Origin: Paguma larvata
Lineage: Eukaryota; Chordata; Mammalia; Carnivora; Viverridae
Reading direction: 5' to 3'
Assembly (NCBI GenBank): GCA_030068075.1
Contig: CM057825.1
Span: 76,895,123-76,959,122, forward strand
DNA: 64,000 bases
Shown: positions 1 through 11,884 of the stretch, one piece after another
Position numbering within the stretch: position 1 is the first letter of the stretch
How the letters are laid out: the number at the start of each line of letters is the position of its first letter
Translations under genes and position numbers: made by a program
The notes under the pieces: generated by a model
What the model was told of the DNA's origin: nothing
Databases searched by the model: none
The model's input: only the letters and a program-made list of their open reading frames with translations

Positions 1-289
1 CCACAAGTTTAGCTACCAGGTGTCTGGACCGTTTTGGGAATATGTTCTTTGGAATATGTTACGCCGCCATCATCCCGTCAGTCACCCAGTCTCTGCGATC
101 GCACCCTTTCACGCTTCTCCATGCCTTCCCCATGCACCCTTTCCCATCCGAAGCTCCCACTCAACCTGGCAGCGTGAGCCCAGGTACTCACAACCAAGAG
201 GGCTGCATACACCCCCGCCCTGCTCCCCTGGTTCGCTGTGATCTGCATTTATTTCACTCCACAATTTTATTTCCAGCTACTTGTCAACA

Positions 290-900
290 TGAGCTTCTGA
301 ACTTCTCATTCCCCAACGTATGAAGCAAGGCGCTACTTTCATGCTTGTGTTCACCATGCCTCTGCCTTTTCTTCAGATGCCTGGGAAACATTTCCCTGAC
401 CCGTCTGCCCTTAAGATGCAGTTCAAACCCTGTCTTCTCCATGAGGCTTCCTTGGCTGAGGCACCTCAGACTGACCTTGCAGCTCCAAAATCAGTAGCCC
501 TGATTGTTGTTGTTGTTTTTATATCTAGGTCTAGCACCGAATCGCTCTGTTTCATGAACACACATCCCCTCAAGTTGATTACAGCCTGTTTAATGGCAAG
601 AAACATGCCTTTTATCCTGTACAACTCCCACCCCAATACTGACTGCTACAGTTACCAAAATTCACCCTTCTTCGAAGATTTCCTTTATTTTCCTGCTCTT
701 TGGCTTTGTTGCCCTCCCCGCGTGGAAGGCCCTTGTCCTGATGTTTTTTGCTGTACAGCCTCTTCCTGGTGGTGCCAGCTTACCACTCTCTTACCTTCTC
801 GCTGCGATCTTCTGTTTCGCCAAAAGGAATTAAGCTGCTGTCTCCTATTCATGAACTGGATTTGTATTTTTGTTATAGCGCTTCTCACGCTCTCCTTTGT
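290..900 (+). repeat. L2 LINE 3' region (ancient)
   Basis: It reads like the diverged L2 3' consensus: 'tgcagttcaaaccctgtctt...catgaggcttccttgg' around 410-460 matches the L2 'cagctcaaatgtcacctcctc...gaagccttccctgacc' stretch, and 'gttatagcgcttctcacgct' at 873 matches its 'catagcacttatcac'. A 199-codon open frame at 320-919 lies in it and is not taken as a gene. Confidence 0.55.
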
Positions 901-2213
901 AATGTGGTCGTTTGCGTAACTGTCCGCTCTGTCAGATTACGAGCCCTTGTCGTGCAAGGACTGCATCTTATTCGTCATGCATTTAGCATGGGTCGTATAT
1001 ATATATACTGATAGAACAAGTGTCTGTCACTCTGAGTCCCTTATTGGATGGCAGGCAATCAGACGTGACTTAGCACTGTTAGGGCACCTGTGAGTATGTT
1101 TGGTGTATGAAGGACCATTCACCTGCCCTGTCCTTTTGGGGAATCCAGAGCCCAGTAACGGTTATTAGAGCCATCTAAAATGCCCGGTGTTAATGACTAA
1201 AGCTAGACTGTAAGGTTAGAACTGAGCAGTTAAGCATAATTTCACTACTGCGTGTACAGCAGACTATACAGTCTCTGCAAGGCTCTTGAGTACTGACTTC
1301 TGGCCCTTGCCACTGGGTGTTGGCAGCACCCTTACTCTGGGGACATAAGAAAGTATCTCTGGGCCCTCTTTCCCATCCAGGGCCCATGCACATCCGTGTT
1401 CACTGGTCCAGTGCTGTCTGTTTCTACTGAAACAGTGAAGACCACCTTCACTGCAATAACCCTTCATTATCCGGAACCTTTTTATTCAAGGGGCAGAGAA
1501 CTGTTGGTGTATGTGTCTGCCTTTGCCATAAGTTCTCCATTTAAGGACCAAGTCTCCCTGAACTGAGTTCTTGAACTTGTCCCTTCTGTTTCCACGACTT
1601 GGTACGTAGGTACACACGGCGCTGGAAAGATGGAGGCACCTGTCTCTCCCCCCCCCCCCTCCGGCGTCAGCCTACGGGTGCTGGCTTCGGCTCTCAGGCT
1701 TGTCCTCTTCTGCACGGTGGGTCTCTCGAGTGTTGTATCAACGTGGAAGGAGTTTTATGTCCCCTGTGATACTGGGGGTGAGGGGTAAGGAGAAGAGCTG
1801 CCAGGATGAACCCGGTGAGGAAAAAGCTTTCACACCGAATGGACATCCTATCTCTTAGGTTTGGATGGGAACCCCCTGCTTCTCTTCTCAGGCCTTGCCT
1901 TCACCGGACTTGGGTTCTGCTCTACAAACATCATCACCCCTAACAACAGAGCCTGTGGTACTCAAGTAGTTGTTAATTTATTTCAAATCTAGCCATTTAA
2001 ATTATATATGTGTATGGTTCTTGAATTTTTTTCCTATCAAGATGCAGAATGAGAGTGATAACAAAAGGCCTATTTTAAATAAATTCGCCACAGCTTTAAA
2101 ATGAGAGTGTTTTCATTTTTTAAGCATGTATTTCAAGGAGATGAAAAGGGTGAGGAAATGGGGGGAGGAAGCAAAATGTAGTTAAGGTAAAGCAACTGCT
2201 GCCTTATGTTCTT

Positions 2214-2423
2214 TTTTTTTTTAAATTTTTTTTAACATTTGTTCATTTTAGAGAGAGCTTGATCAGGGGGAGGGCAGAGAGAGATGGAGACAGAATCCGG
2301 AGCAGACTCCAGGCTCTGAGCTGTCAGCACAGAGCCCAATGTAGGGCTCAAACTCATGAGCCATGAAATCATGACCTGAGCTAAAGTCGGACACTTAACC
2401 GACTGAGCCACCCAGGTGCCCCT
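2214..2423 (-). mobile_element. SINEC_Fc-type SINE (older member of tandem pair)
   Basis: Reverse-strand feline tRNA-Lys SINE: a T run at the left, a GA-rich middle, then 'gactgagccacccaggtgcc' at the right. The direct repeats are tgccttatgttctt (2200-2213) and tgccttatattctt (2424-2437), a 14-bp target duplication with one mismatch. Confidence 0.92.
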
Positions 2424-2437
2424 TGCCTTATATTCTT

Positions 2438-2646
2438 TTTTTTTTTTAATGTTTATTTATTTTTGAGACAGAGAGCGACAGAGTATGAGCAGGAGAGGGG
2501 CAGAGAAAGGGAGACACAGAATCCGAAGGAGGCTCCAGGCTCCGAGTCGTCAGCACAGAGCCCACGTGGGGCGCGAACCCACAAACCGCGAGATCATGAC
2601 CCGAGCCGTAGTCGAACGCTTAACCGACTGAGCCACCCAGGTGCCC
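2438..2646 (-). mobile_element. SINEC_Fc-type SINE (younger member of tandem pair)
   Basis: Second reverse-strand SINE directly after the first. The target repeat ccttatattctt occurs at 2426-2437 and again, identical, at 2647-2658. It therefore inserted into the right-hand duplication of the first SINE, leaving three copies of one target. Confidence 0.93.
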
Positions 2647-3289
2647 CCTTATATTCTTAACTAAAACAACAGAAGGTATATTCTGTGGCCAGAGACTCCA
2701 CAGTCCGTTTTTGGATGGGAAAAGACCTGTCCTGTCTCTTGGAGGTAACTCTTTTGAACCCATTTAGGCTTCTAAAAGTTTCTGATGGATTGATCCATTT
2801 TGCTGAGAGGGCTGGCCCCGAAGCCCGAGGTGTGGGTGAGTCCGGAGAGGACATGACTGTGCTCTGTGACTGGTGACTGCCCCAGTCCTAGGCATCTTGA
2901 AGTGCGTGCTGGAGGCTTATAGAACGGGGCCCCCGTATCAGCCCAGCAAGCGTGCATGTCACTCGGGGCTCCCGTGCAGCTCAGAGTGCAGAGCGGGTCG
3001 TGGGCACCTCCTGCTTGCAGAGAACTGTCATCTTAGCCACGCTGCTCTCTGACAAAAAAGCAAAACAAAACAAAAAGAAAGAACAACTGACTACCTTTAG
3101 GTTATTCACAGAGAGGGAATGCCTCCTGAGTAAACATAGCTCTGGCAGGCAGAGAAAATAGGGAGGAATAAAGCCATCCGGACTTCTAAATTTCATTTTA
3201 GCCAATACCTTTAATTGTTTCAATAACAGCTCTTGCTAGAGCATTTAATTCCTACTCGCCTTGATTAATTTAGGCTTGACATCGTTATC

Positions 3290-3755
3290 CATTTTTCTAT
3301 TGATGTATAATTAACATGCCGTGTTATGTTCGTTTCAGGTGTGCAGCATAGTGAGTCAACAATTATTCAGTACTCATCACAATACATGTATTCTTAATCC
3401 CCTTCACCTGTCTCACCCATCCTCCACGCACCTCCCTCCTGGCAGCCACCACCTGTTCTCTGTACTTAAGAGTCGTTTTTTTGTGTGTGTGCCTCTTTTT
3501 TTGTTTGTTTGTTCTTTGTTTTGCTTCTTAAATTCCACATACAACTGAAGTCATATGGTATTTGCCTTTCTGTGTCTGACTTATTTCACTTAGCATTATG
3601 CTCTCTAGGTCCATCCATTTTATTTACCTGAAGACAACAAAAACACTTATTAAAAAGACACACACACCCCTATGTTTGTTGCAGCATTGTTTACAAGAGT
3701 CAAGCAGTGGAAGCATCCCAAATGTTCATCAATAAATGAATGGATTAAAAAGATG

Positions 3756-3802
<47 letters not shown>

Positions 3803-3860
3803 GGAATATTACCCAGTGGTAAAAAAGAATGTGATGCTGCCATCAGCTATCCATTTGTTA
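3290..3860. mobile_element. L1 3' end with internal inversion
   Basis: 3290-3630 is a carnivore L1 3' end on the - strand: 3'UTR, then a region whose reverse complement codes MDLESIMLSEIS-like ORF2. 3640-3860 is ORF2 on the + strand (MFVAALFTRVKQWKHPKCSS...), the segment immediately upstream in the element. A (CA)22 run interrupts it. This is the arrangement produced by twin priming. Confidence 0.75.
3757..3800 (+). repeat. (CA)22 microsatellite
   Basis: Forty-four uninterrupted bases of CA, inside the inverted L1 fragment where the ORF2 Trp/Tyr codons would lie. A perfect run of this length is likely polymorphic. Confidence 0.97.
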
Positions 3861-4249
3861 AAGAGAGGTTAAAAACAGCAAGTTGGGCTCACCCAAGAAA
3901 CAAAGGTCCAGGATAAATCTGTCAATTGAAGTGTATTTGCTAACCTGTACAGAGCAATTCCTCTGCTGGCTGCTTCAGCTTGTTCTGAGTGCATACTCTT
4001 CACAGCAGCGCATGAGTTAGGCTAACATGCTGCCTTTCAGAAAGGAAGTTGAGCATAGAATGATTAAATGCCTTGTTCACACGCAAACATCTAGTAAGTG
4101 GCTGCCTTAGGAGTCCAGCTGGGGCAGTCTAACTTCAAAGCCTAAGTCTGAATTTGGGCTTTTTTCTATTCCAGCTCTCATCTGAATAATCACTCCCTCT
4201 CCTCAGGTTTCCTAATGAAAAATGAAGGTGATCAGAATAAATTAAATCA

Positions 4250-4500
4250 GGGGCGCCTGGGTGGCTCAGTCGGTTAAGCGTTGGACTCTTGCTCTTGGCT
4301 CAGGTCATGATCTCACAGGTGTTGAGATCGAGCCCCGTGTCGGGCTCCGTGTGCTGACCACACAGAGATTGGGAATGACATGCTTGGGATTCTCTCGCCC
4401 TCTCTCTCTGCCCCTCCCCCACTCATGCACATAGGGCCCTTGTGAGCGCACCCTCACACATGCTCTCTCTTTCTCAAAATAAAGAAATAAACTTAAAAAA
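4250..4500 (+). mobile_element. SINEC_Fc-type SINE
   Basis: Full tRNA-Lys head 'gggcgcctgggtggctcag', CT-rich tract and AAATAAAGAAATAAA tail; short flanking repeats around 'attaaat'. Confidence 0.93.
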
Positions 4501-7500
4501 AGATTAAATTATAGTCTCTCTTCCAGGCTCATTTCATCAAAAATTTAATCTTTTTTGTTTGTTTTGGTTTTTGTTTTTATTTTTAATAATTTTGTCTCTT
4601 AATTTATTTTTGTTTGTTTGCTCCAAAAAAGTTTCCAACAAAAAGTGAGCATCTGTTGATTTTCTCTCTGGTCACTCTGGATATATCAGCAAGCTAATGG
4701 ATAGGCCTGAAGAAAGGGGAGAGAAAGGCCACAGGTTTGACGGTCACATCCTTAGTAACAGTTGATTATACGTTTTTCCCATGTCAGTGCAAATGAACAC
4801 TGCAAGTACTTAAAGACCTAATTCCTGGCACTGTAAAGACATCCTTAAGAACAGATCTCTGAGGAATCTCAGAGATCATTCAGGAGACTCTCCTGCTTGA
4901 AATCCAAGTCTCGGCTTCACCAGCTAATAGGCTGGGTGACTGAGGGCATGCAGCCTGACCTGTCAGTAAGGCCTCAAATGAACTTTGAAGAGAAATCAAG
5001 ATAACGTGCTAGAGAGAACATAACATCCTAGTAATTATTAGTTCAACTTAAATGCAAAAAGAGAGAAATTGACTCTCCTTTTTTTTTTTTAAGCCTGGAA
5101 CCTCAAAGGTCGGCTCGTCCAGTGGTGCCTACCAGAGCCTCTGTTGGGCTTAGTTATTAGCTCTTAGCAAAGACTTTAGAGTTGGTCACAGCAGAGTTCA
5201 CCACGCTCCACCAGCTGTGTAAGCTCGGCATGTTCTCGGTGTCTCTCACCATGTTTACCTCAGTGCAGAAAATGAACTCTGTCTCTTAAACTTTTTATGG
5301 TGACTACATTAGATAACATCTAATTTAACTTTACAAAGTGCTGTTTTATTATGGTTAAAGCCTCATTTCCTGGTTCCAAAGGTTGAACTAAGAATAAGTC
5401 CTTTTCCTCTACCTCCTGTGCTCCAACTCAGAATTATCAGATGGGAGTCAAAAAACAAGCTTTCGTTTCATCTCCTCCCACTTCTGCACTGAGGGGGAAG
5501 GGCGCTACCCCTGGGGAAGGGTGTGCTCTCTGGCCACTCTGCACTCCAAATGGGGTTGGTCCACGCTGATGAGGAGGGCTGGGCCCTGGGGAGTCGTTAT
5601 CCAGGCTCCAAAGAGCAGAGGGATAGCAAATGTGTAAGGAATACGGCAGCCTAGGGTACAAGTTCTGTGACATTAAGCTACTGGAGGGGTTGACCCAGCT
5701 CTGACCTAGAGTGGCAAGTGTTCTACCTGAAGAGAAGGGACCCACCACACCTCTCAAATACCCTCCAATCAGTCACTGTCTTATAATTCAAAACTAGCAT
5801 TTGAACCTCAGTGTAAACTACTCCATGAAGTTACATCATCTTGTTTTTAACTTAAGACCGGCAGGCTTCACAAATTTGTCTTGCAACTAAAGAGGGCTGG
5901 GGCTTTTCCCAGGAAATATTCTTTTCCGAAGACCACAATTAATACCAGTGCTTCGCTTTAATCAGAGTGCATATATATGGATATAGTAAGTGCTCAGCAA
6001 ATAATATTGGTTGTTATTGTTTTGGATATTATAATGATTGCTAGTATTTAATATTGCCTATCAAAGTTCCCATTTGAGGTTAATGCAGTCTTACATTAAG
6101 TAAGTGATTTTGAGCTCCTCTGAGGTACAGGGCTATGCGCTGGCCATTCTGAGGACAACAAAAGCCGATGAGACCTGGTCTCCGCCTGAAATGAAGTTGA
6201 CGTTTCCCTGTGGCTTCTGTTACACCTGCAGCTGTCTCTGAGGGAAGCATTTCTGCTTCTTAATGACATACCTGGATCCCTAAGGGGTCAACACACATTC
6301 ACTCAATGAGAAATTTAATGGATAAAAATATTTCCAGAGAATCAAAGGTAATTTTTCATCAATTTCTGTGGCTACAGAAATAATATACAGGCGAGGTTTA
6401 AGTCCTTTCCATTCTTTTTTCTTCTCTTCTAAACCAACCTATATTATCCTTCCCTTTATATGCCAGAAGGAAAAAAAGCATTCTTTGCTTTTTTTTTTGA
6501 ACATGTACATGATTGCCTGGAGCTACTTTTAGGATAAACATGCTTACTATCATATCTCTAATACGATTTTCAAAAATAGATCCCAATATAAAAGTAGTGT
6601 TTTGTGGGCTACTTTGCAAGCCGCTCTGGGGCAACATGAAGGAGGCACTTCTCAGTCAGCCATGTTTCCGGAAGGGCCACAGAAGAAACCGTTGGTTTTA
6701 CAAGAAACTGTTAGTTACCTCATCGGTATGCAGGTCCGCATCTACCAGCAGCATATGCAGGATTTCCTGGGCAAATACTGTCATTTCCTTCTTAACATCT
6801 CAGCTGGAACTAGATTAGCGCTGCTCTAGCCGCTGCCCTTGAATGAAGCCCTTGTGCCGTGGCTACTGCTTACAGGTGCCGGCGCTGGGATCAGCCAGGT
6901 GGAGTCGCCAAGGCACGCGCCTGTGTCACGTGGATTGGTCAGAAGCTCTCGTGAAGTTTTAACCAGGCAGGGCTGATTCCCGGGGTGGCTGCTCGGTGTC
7001 CCATGATGTTATTCTGTGGCCTGCGCTGTGGTAAAGCTTGATCCCTTGAGGCCACCGTCCCAGCAGGTGATCACTTCCGCTTTCCCGAAAGGAGAGGGAG
7101 CCCCGGAATCTCACCATCCCCACCTTTAGGATACGGTTTCTTATTGGATGCCAAAAAAACGCTGATAGTGACCTTTTCAAGTTATGCTGCCTTTCAGTCT
7201 CACAGACGGGATTTGATCTACTACTAATTGTGTTTGTCGATGCAGTACTTGTTACATACGTGCACAATATTAGGCACTAATTATCAAAGCGGTTTTTGCC
7301 CGATACCATCCGTGGGAAGTAATCTTTATCTTTTGATCTTTCCCCAGTATCTTAAGTAGAACCATATGAAATTGCAGTTCCTAGAGTAGCCCAGTATAAA
7401 AAGAATCTACCGCCCTTGTTACCACCATCACCAGTGATTAATTCGCAAATCTGCTCTCAGCCCACAATTCAACTTCTCCTTTCCCACAGCACCTAAATGG

Positions 7501-8329
7501 CTCTGGCTGATACAGATTTCCTGTCCATCTCCATCTGGGCCTTTTTGTCACTTCCCTCTTTGTACTCGTGAGGTCAGTTGACATTCCTCTGTAGTTCTTG
7601 GACCTCCCGTTAATGGGTCTTCTCCGCAAGTGAAAGAAATAGCAATCTGAAATTAGGCAATTACAGCAGTTGTCAAGCTAGTCAGCATAACAAGAAGGGT
7701 GAGGTTGGTTAAGTTTTCTAAATGAATATTGCTTCCTTTTAAATAAATTATGTAAAACAGTTATATTAGAACCCATTAATTTGGATTCCACTAATGAGAT
7801 AATTCAGACAAAGCTGGCACTTTGTTTTTAACTATATATTTATATATAATTATAATTTAATTATAAGAAATAGGCTGTATATATGTAGTGTCAACACAAT
7901 TGGAGGAGTTACATTTAAGAGAAAAAGAAAGGTCTCAAAGGTACCTTAAAATTTCCTACCAGTAACTAAAATGCAGCATCCATCAAAATCCTGTCATTAA
8001 AGCAGATGCTCAGAGAAACCCACACACCAAAACCTTAAAAATCTAGAGATGCTGTGTGGAGTTAGCAAACATGTCTTTTAAAAAGTAGCCTGCAATTCAC
8101 TTCTATGACCTCAGGTTCCCATTTCTTTACCTACGTCCGTCATTCAAGTTAGTGAATTTTAGTATATGATCAGTGTTAAAATATTGCAGAATGTTGTTTT
8201 GGTTTACTGAAGGCAACTAAAATGTTAGACATAAGCTTTTGCGTCTGATTTTGTAGAGGAAAATTTTTTAAAAAGATTCTCCCCACACTCCTGCCCCCTG
8301 CACAGTGCCTTGTGATAGTGGCATGGAAG

Positions 8330-8441
8330 AAGTTTCTTATTGCCTCTCTAGAGCTTCAGATGCCTCATATGTCAAATGGGGGTAATCATAACCCACTTCA
8401 CAGGGTTGATGGGATAATATAAAGTCCATAGTAACTCACGT
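8330..8441 (+). repeat. MIR 3' half
   Basis: 'cctcatatgtcaaatggggg...cagggttgatgggataatataaag' follows the MIR consensus 'cctcatctgtaaaatgggg...gggttgttgtgaggattaaat'. It stops where the LTR-like sequence starts at 8442. Confidence 0.6.
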
Positions 8442-8945
8442 TGATACCAGCAGGTCGGGTCCAAGGACCCAGAAAGGGGGTCCCGCAGACTAGCCAAGAA
8501 GGTCCTTGGCTTTATGCCAGATGGAAATCAAATGGGACCCATTAGGAAGTGAAAGCAGGGTTTACTGAGGATATGTAGATATATCTTCAATATCATATAT
8601 ATATATACAAAGAGAGATATGGACAGAACTTCTGGGAGACCCAGGAAAAGAGCATGACTTTCATCTTTGCTTGGAGTCTAGGTTTTTATTGATGACTGTG
8701 GTCTGGTACACATGTCCTCTTAGGCATCCAGGAACTGGTCAGAGCAAGGACAGGTCCAGGTGTCCTTCATAAGTCGCTCATTCCCTGAAGTCAGGTGTTT
8801 GGATTCAGTGGTCTTGGAGAACATTTATGATGACCCCACCGTCACTCCTTAGATGTTATCTCTTGTGCTGAAAGACTCCAAAGATACCATTATCTCTTTG
8901 TCCCTTACAAGGAGGACATATGCTATTTGCATTACAAGGCACGTG
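8442..8945 (-). mobile_element. Probable LTR on the - strand (solo)
   Basis: It starts TGATACCAGCAGG and interrupts a MIR. On the - strand it holds AATAAA (complement of tttatt at 8683-8688) in an LTR-like position. The right edge is uncertain, perhaps at ...aaggca near 8941. A TA-rich run at 8568-8607 lies within. I could not find a clean target duplication, so the boundaries and class are tentative. Confidence 0.4.
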
Positions 8946-9081
8946 CAGGGTGGGGTGGGCATGCAGATCCTAACAAGAATAGAAGCTGGAAAAGGAGCGA
9001 AGAAAAAGAAAAGGGCATCCAGTTTCCCTGTTTCAAAATAAAGGGTTGAGTAAGCATTTGTCATATTGCTTTACTGCCCTT

Positions 9082-9419
9082 TGTTATGCCCAGAATTCGG
9101 GAACCCCAAAAACCACCAGGGAGCCGAGTCTGATGCAAGAACAAAGAGCCTTTATTCGAGCTAGCTCAAACTCAATCTCATACCTGCACCAACGCAGTGG
9201 TGGGTCAAGAGAGAGAGCGCGTTCCAAAAAACACAATAGTTTTAAAGGGGTCTAGGGGCAGTGGGAGGGGTGATGGTCATGACCCTAGCCGATTGGCTGA
9301 GGAGGGGTCAGGGTCCTGTTCCATAGGTCAAGCTTCTGCGCAGGCACTGGGGACTCAAAATGGAGTCAGTCTCAGTTTGCCCTTAAACAAAATGGAGTCA
9401 GTCCCGATTTGCCCTTACA
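9082..9419 (-). mobile_element. Solo LTR of a gammaretrovirus-like ERV
   Basis: A 338-nt LTR reading on the - strand from TGTAAGGGC to GGGCATAACA, flanked by a perfect 5-bp target duplication CCCTT (9077-9081 and 9420-9424). On the - strand it contains CCAAT-box-like sequence, a TTTAAA TATA-type box, and AATAAA at 9156-9151 with the R/U5 end following. A repeated unit 'aatggagtcagtc..gatttgccctta' occurs twice at its U3 end. It is related to the LTR at 26812. With no internal sequence, it is the product of LTR-LTR recombination. Confidence 0.9.
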
Positions 9420-9702
9420 CCCTTGACTGCTCTTTGAAGCCCCAAAACGAAGCTTGGATTTATGGCTGCGGTTGGCTTTCAGATCTTCTGTTCAGTAGAA
9501 GTGGGCTTCAGATCTGCCTCATTCTTTCAGTGAGCCTCCTAATTACAAGAAATGGCAGAAGGTACCTTAAAGCAAAGTTAAATTGTCATCTCTAAGGTAT
9601 AGTTTCAAAAATTCCTTGTTCAGCCAAAGTGCTGGGAATGCGCACACTATCCAGTGCTCTGGCTTAAGGCCTTGAAAACCACAATTCTTCAAAGAAAGTC
9701 TT

Positions 9703-9890
9703 GGGGCACTTGGGTGACTCAGTCGGTTAAGCATCTGACTCTTAGTTTGGCTCAGGACCTGATCCCACAGATCATGAGTTCGAACCCCGCATCACCCTGC
9801 TTGGGATTCTGTCTCCCTCTCTCTCTGCCTCTCCCCAGCCCGCTCTCTATCTCTGTTTCAAAATAAATAAAAATAAACTAAAAAAAGAAA
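9703..9890 (+). mobile_element. SINEC_Fc-type SINE
   Basis: 'ggggcacttgggtgactcag' head, then B box and CT tract; it lacks part of the middle region (the segment after the tRNA part). Tail AAATAAATAAAAATAAA. Confidence 0.88.
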
Positions 9891-10550
9891 AAATCTCATG
9901 TTTTTGGGGTGGGATTGCTAACACTTAATGTCACACCCAGTAAGCATACACTTTGATCAATTAACCAACCATCTTAGAACTTAAAATCATGGAATAAAGA
10001 ATAGATAGATTTTGATGAGACTAAGAGTCTTTCTTTCAACAAAACTCAGGCTCTGCTGTGTGCCAGACACTGCCGAGGCCTGTATGCTTGGACATGCAGC
10101 CTGGCCCCTGCGTCTCCAAGGTTGAAAAAGGGTGAAGGAGAAGAAAGCATCCGTGAGAAATGGGCTGGGTTGTAAACATGAGGGATGCCTAAGAGACCTT
10201 CTTGCCTAGGGCAGCCTCGTGAGTGGGCTGTTCACCCTTCTACCCTGGGAAATCTGGGAAAGTAATCCAGAAAGGGTCTGTTCTTCTGCCGTGTAGAAGA
10301 GTGCCTCGTCCCAGTCATCACAAGCTCGTTGGAGAGAAACAAGATCAAATGTGCTGGGAGTGATAGGTTTCTCTGGACATTCCACTGTCACTTAGTCCAC
10401 TCAGTGCAACTATTAACATGCCAAATTTACACCACGTTGAACACTGGCTTCTCTGGTCTGGAAGCGAAACTGACATGTGGAATGTCTGCTGCTGCACAGC
10501 TTGTGAGAAGGAAGGGAGAGGATTCATTTTCAGAAGTAGCAAACAAAAGC

Positions 10551-10987
10551 TGTGCTAAGTAACAGTAGGTTTACGACCTATTGGAAAATGGATGAACTGC
10601 CACCCCGCCCTGCCACAATGAAGTCCCAAACCCTGACACTTCACTTCCTGGTTCTTACCCTCTGTTTCTCCGGCTTTGCAATGAGCATGCGCCAAAGAAC
10701 TAAAGCCTCTGTGTCACCTCAAGGACTGTACGTTTGTTCCAGTCAGACTACTTTTTGTCTTACATGGGCATAGGCGACATCGGGTAAGGCTGTAACCTCT
10801 GTAGTACTCAGCCAATGAGGAACCACGGGAGGGGCTTGCGTGCTAGGAGATAAATCGCCTGCTGTTAACTTCCCCCAGTGTGCGTGTCCACCAGACATAC
10901 GCTCTTGCAAGAACGTTGATTAAAGCTTTGCTTCGTTGTGCTCCGTGTCCCTCCTTTGATTGGGTCAGTGGCCTTATTTCTCACACA
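10551..10987 (+). mobile_element. Probable solo LTR, ERV class I-like
   Basis: LTR organisation on the + strand: CCAAT box (gccaatgagg, 10811), TATA-like gataaatc (10849), polyadenylation signal variant ATTAAA (10919) followed by a GT-rich stretch, and a 'tctcacaca' 3' end. The 5' edge is probably at TGTGCTAAG (10551). Target duplication not resolved. Confidence 0.55.
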
Positions 10988-11276
10988 GCTCAATATGGCA
11001 GCCACTGGCAACATGTGGGTATTTAAATTTAAATTAATTGGAGTAAAATAAAATTTTAAGCACTTAAAAATTAAGTGAAAAATCTAGTTTGTTGGTCTCA
11101 CTGGTCACATTTCAAGTGCTCCATAACCACCAATGACAAGTGGCTGCCATATTGGACTGCACCCATACAGAGAACATCCATCATTGCAGAAAGTTCTCTT
11201 GGACAGCGTGGGTTTAGTATGTGCCATTATTATGCTTCTTCACTATATTGTGCTATGGTCTCTTAATAATTCTTCA

Positions 11277-11360
11277 AAATAACCATGAAGGGTTTCATTC
11301 CCATTTTGCAGATGAGGAAAGAATCTCAGAAGGTTAAGCTGTTCTCTTCTCACACAGTGG
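11277..11360 (-). repeat. MIR fragment
   Basis: 'ttcccattttgcagatgagg...ctcagaaggttaag' is the reverse-strand MIR core. Confidence 0.6.
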
Positions 11361-11655
11361 CCACTGCAGAACCTGACCAGAGTTTCAGTGAATGAACGAA
11401 CTGCTGAGCTACCAAATGAGAGGCCCGTCTGACCCTAAAGCTGAGAAGTTCCAGCAAGAACAAGATTCTGTTCTGCTATTAGTACATTTTAATATCAAAC
11501 ATTTGTGAACTCTCCCTTCTCCCTACTCTAGTTTAATGATGTAATAGTAATATACTCATAAAATACAAGTAATAAAGTAAAATAATAAAATACGAATACC
11601 AAAGTTACATATAAAAAGAGAAAGTATATTTCAGTTTTAAAAGAACTAGGTAAGG

Positions 11656-11884
11656 GGAGCCTGGGTGGCTCAGTCGGTTAAGCGTCCGAGTCTTGATTTT
11701 AGCTCAGGTCATGATCTCACGGTTAGTGAGATCGAGCCCAGCGTGAGTCTCTATACCAACAGTATGGAGCCTGATTGGGCTTCTGTCCCCTCTCCTCTCT
11801 CTGCCTCTCTCCCGAATGTGTGCATGTGCAAATTTACTCAATCTCTCTTAAATAAATAAACATTAAAAGAATATATAAATGATA
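11656..11884 (+). mobile_element. SINEC_Fc-type SINE (older)
   Basis: 'ggagcctgggtggctcagtc' head, diverged middle, AAATAAATAAACATTAAAA tail. Flanks aaaagaactaggtaag and aaaaggacaaggtaag look like a 16-bp target duplication with two changes. Confidence 0.88.

Noticed and set aside
320..919. 199-codon open frame on the + strand, one of the longest in the window
   Set aside because: It overlaps diverged L2 LINE 3' sequence, has low-complexity Cys/Phe/Leu-rich composition, no splice or promoter context and no recognisable domain.
2200..2658. Regularly spaced direct repeats, CRISPR-like at first sight
   Set aside because: They are target-site duplications of two tandem SINEs in a mammalian genome.
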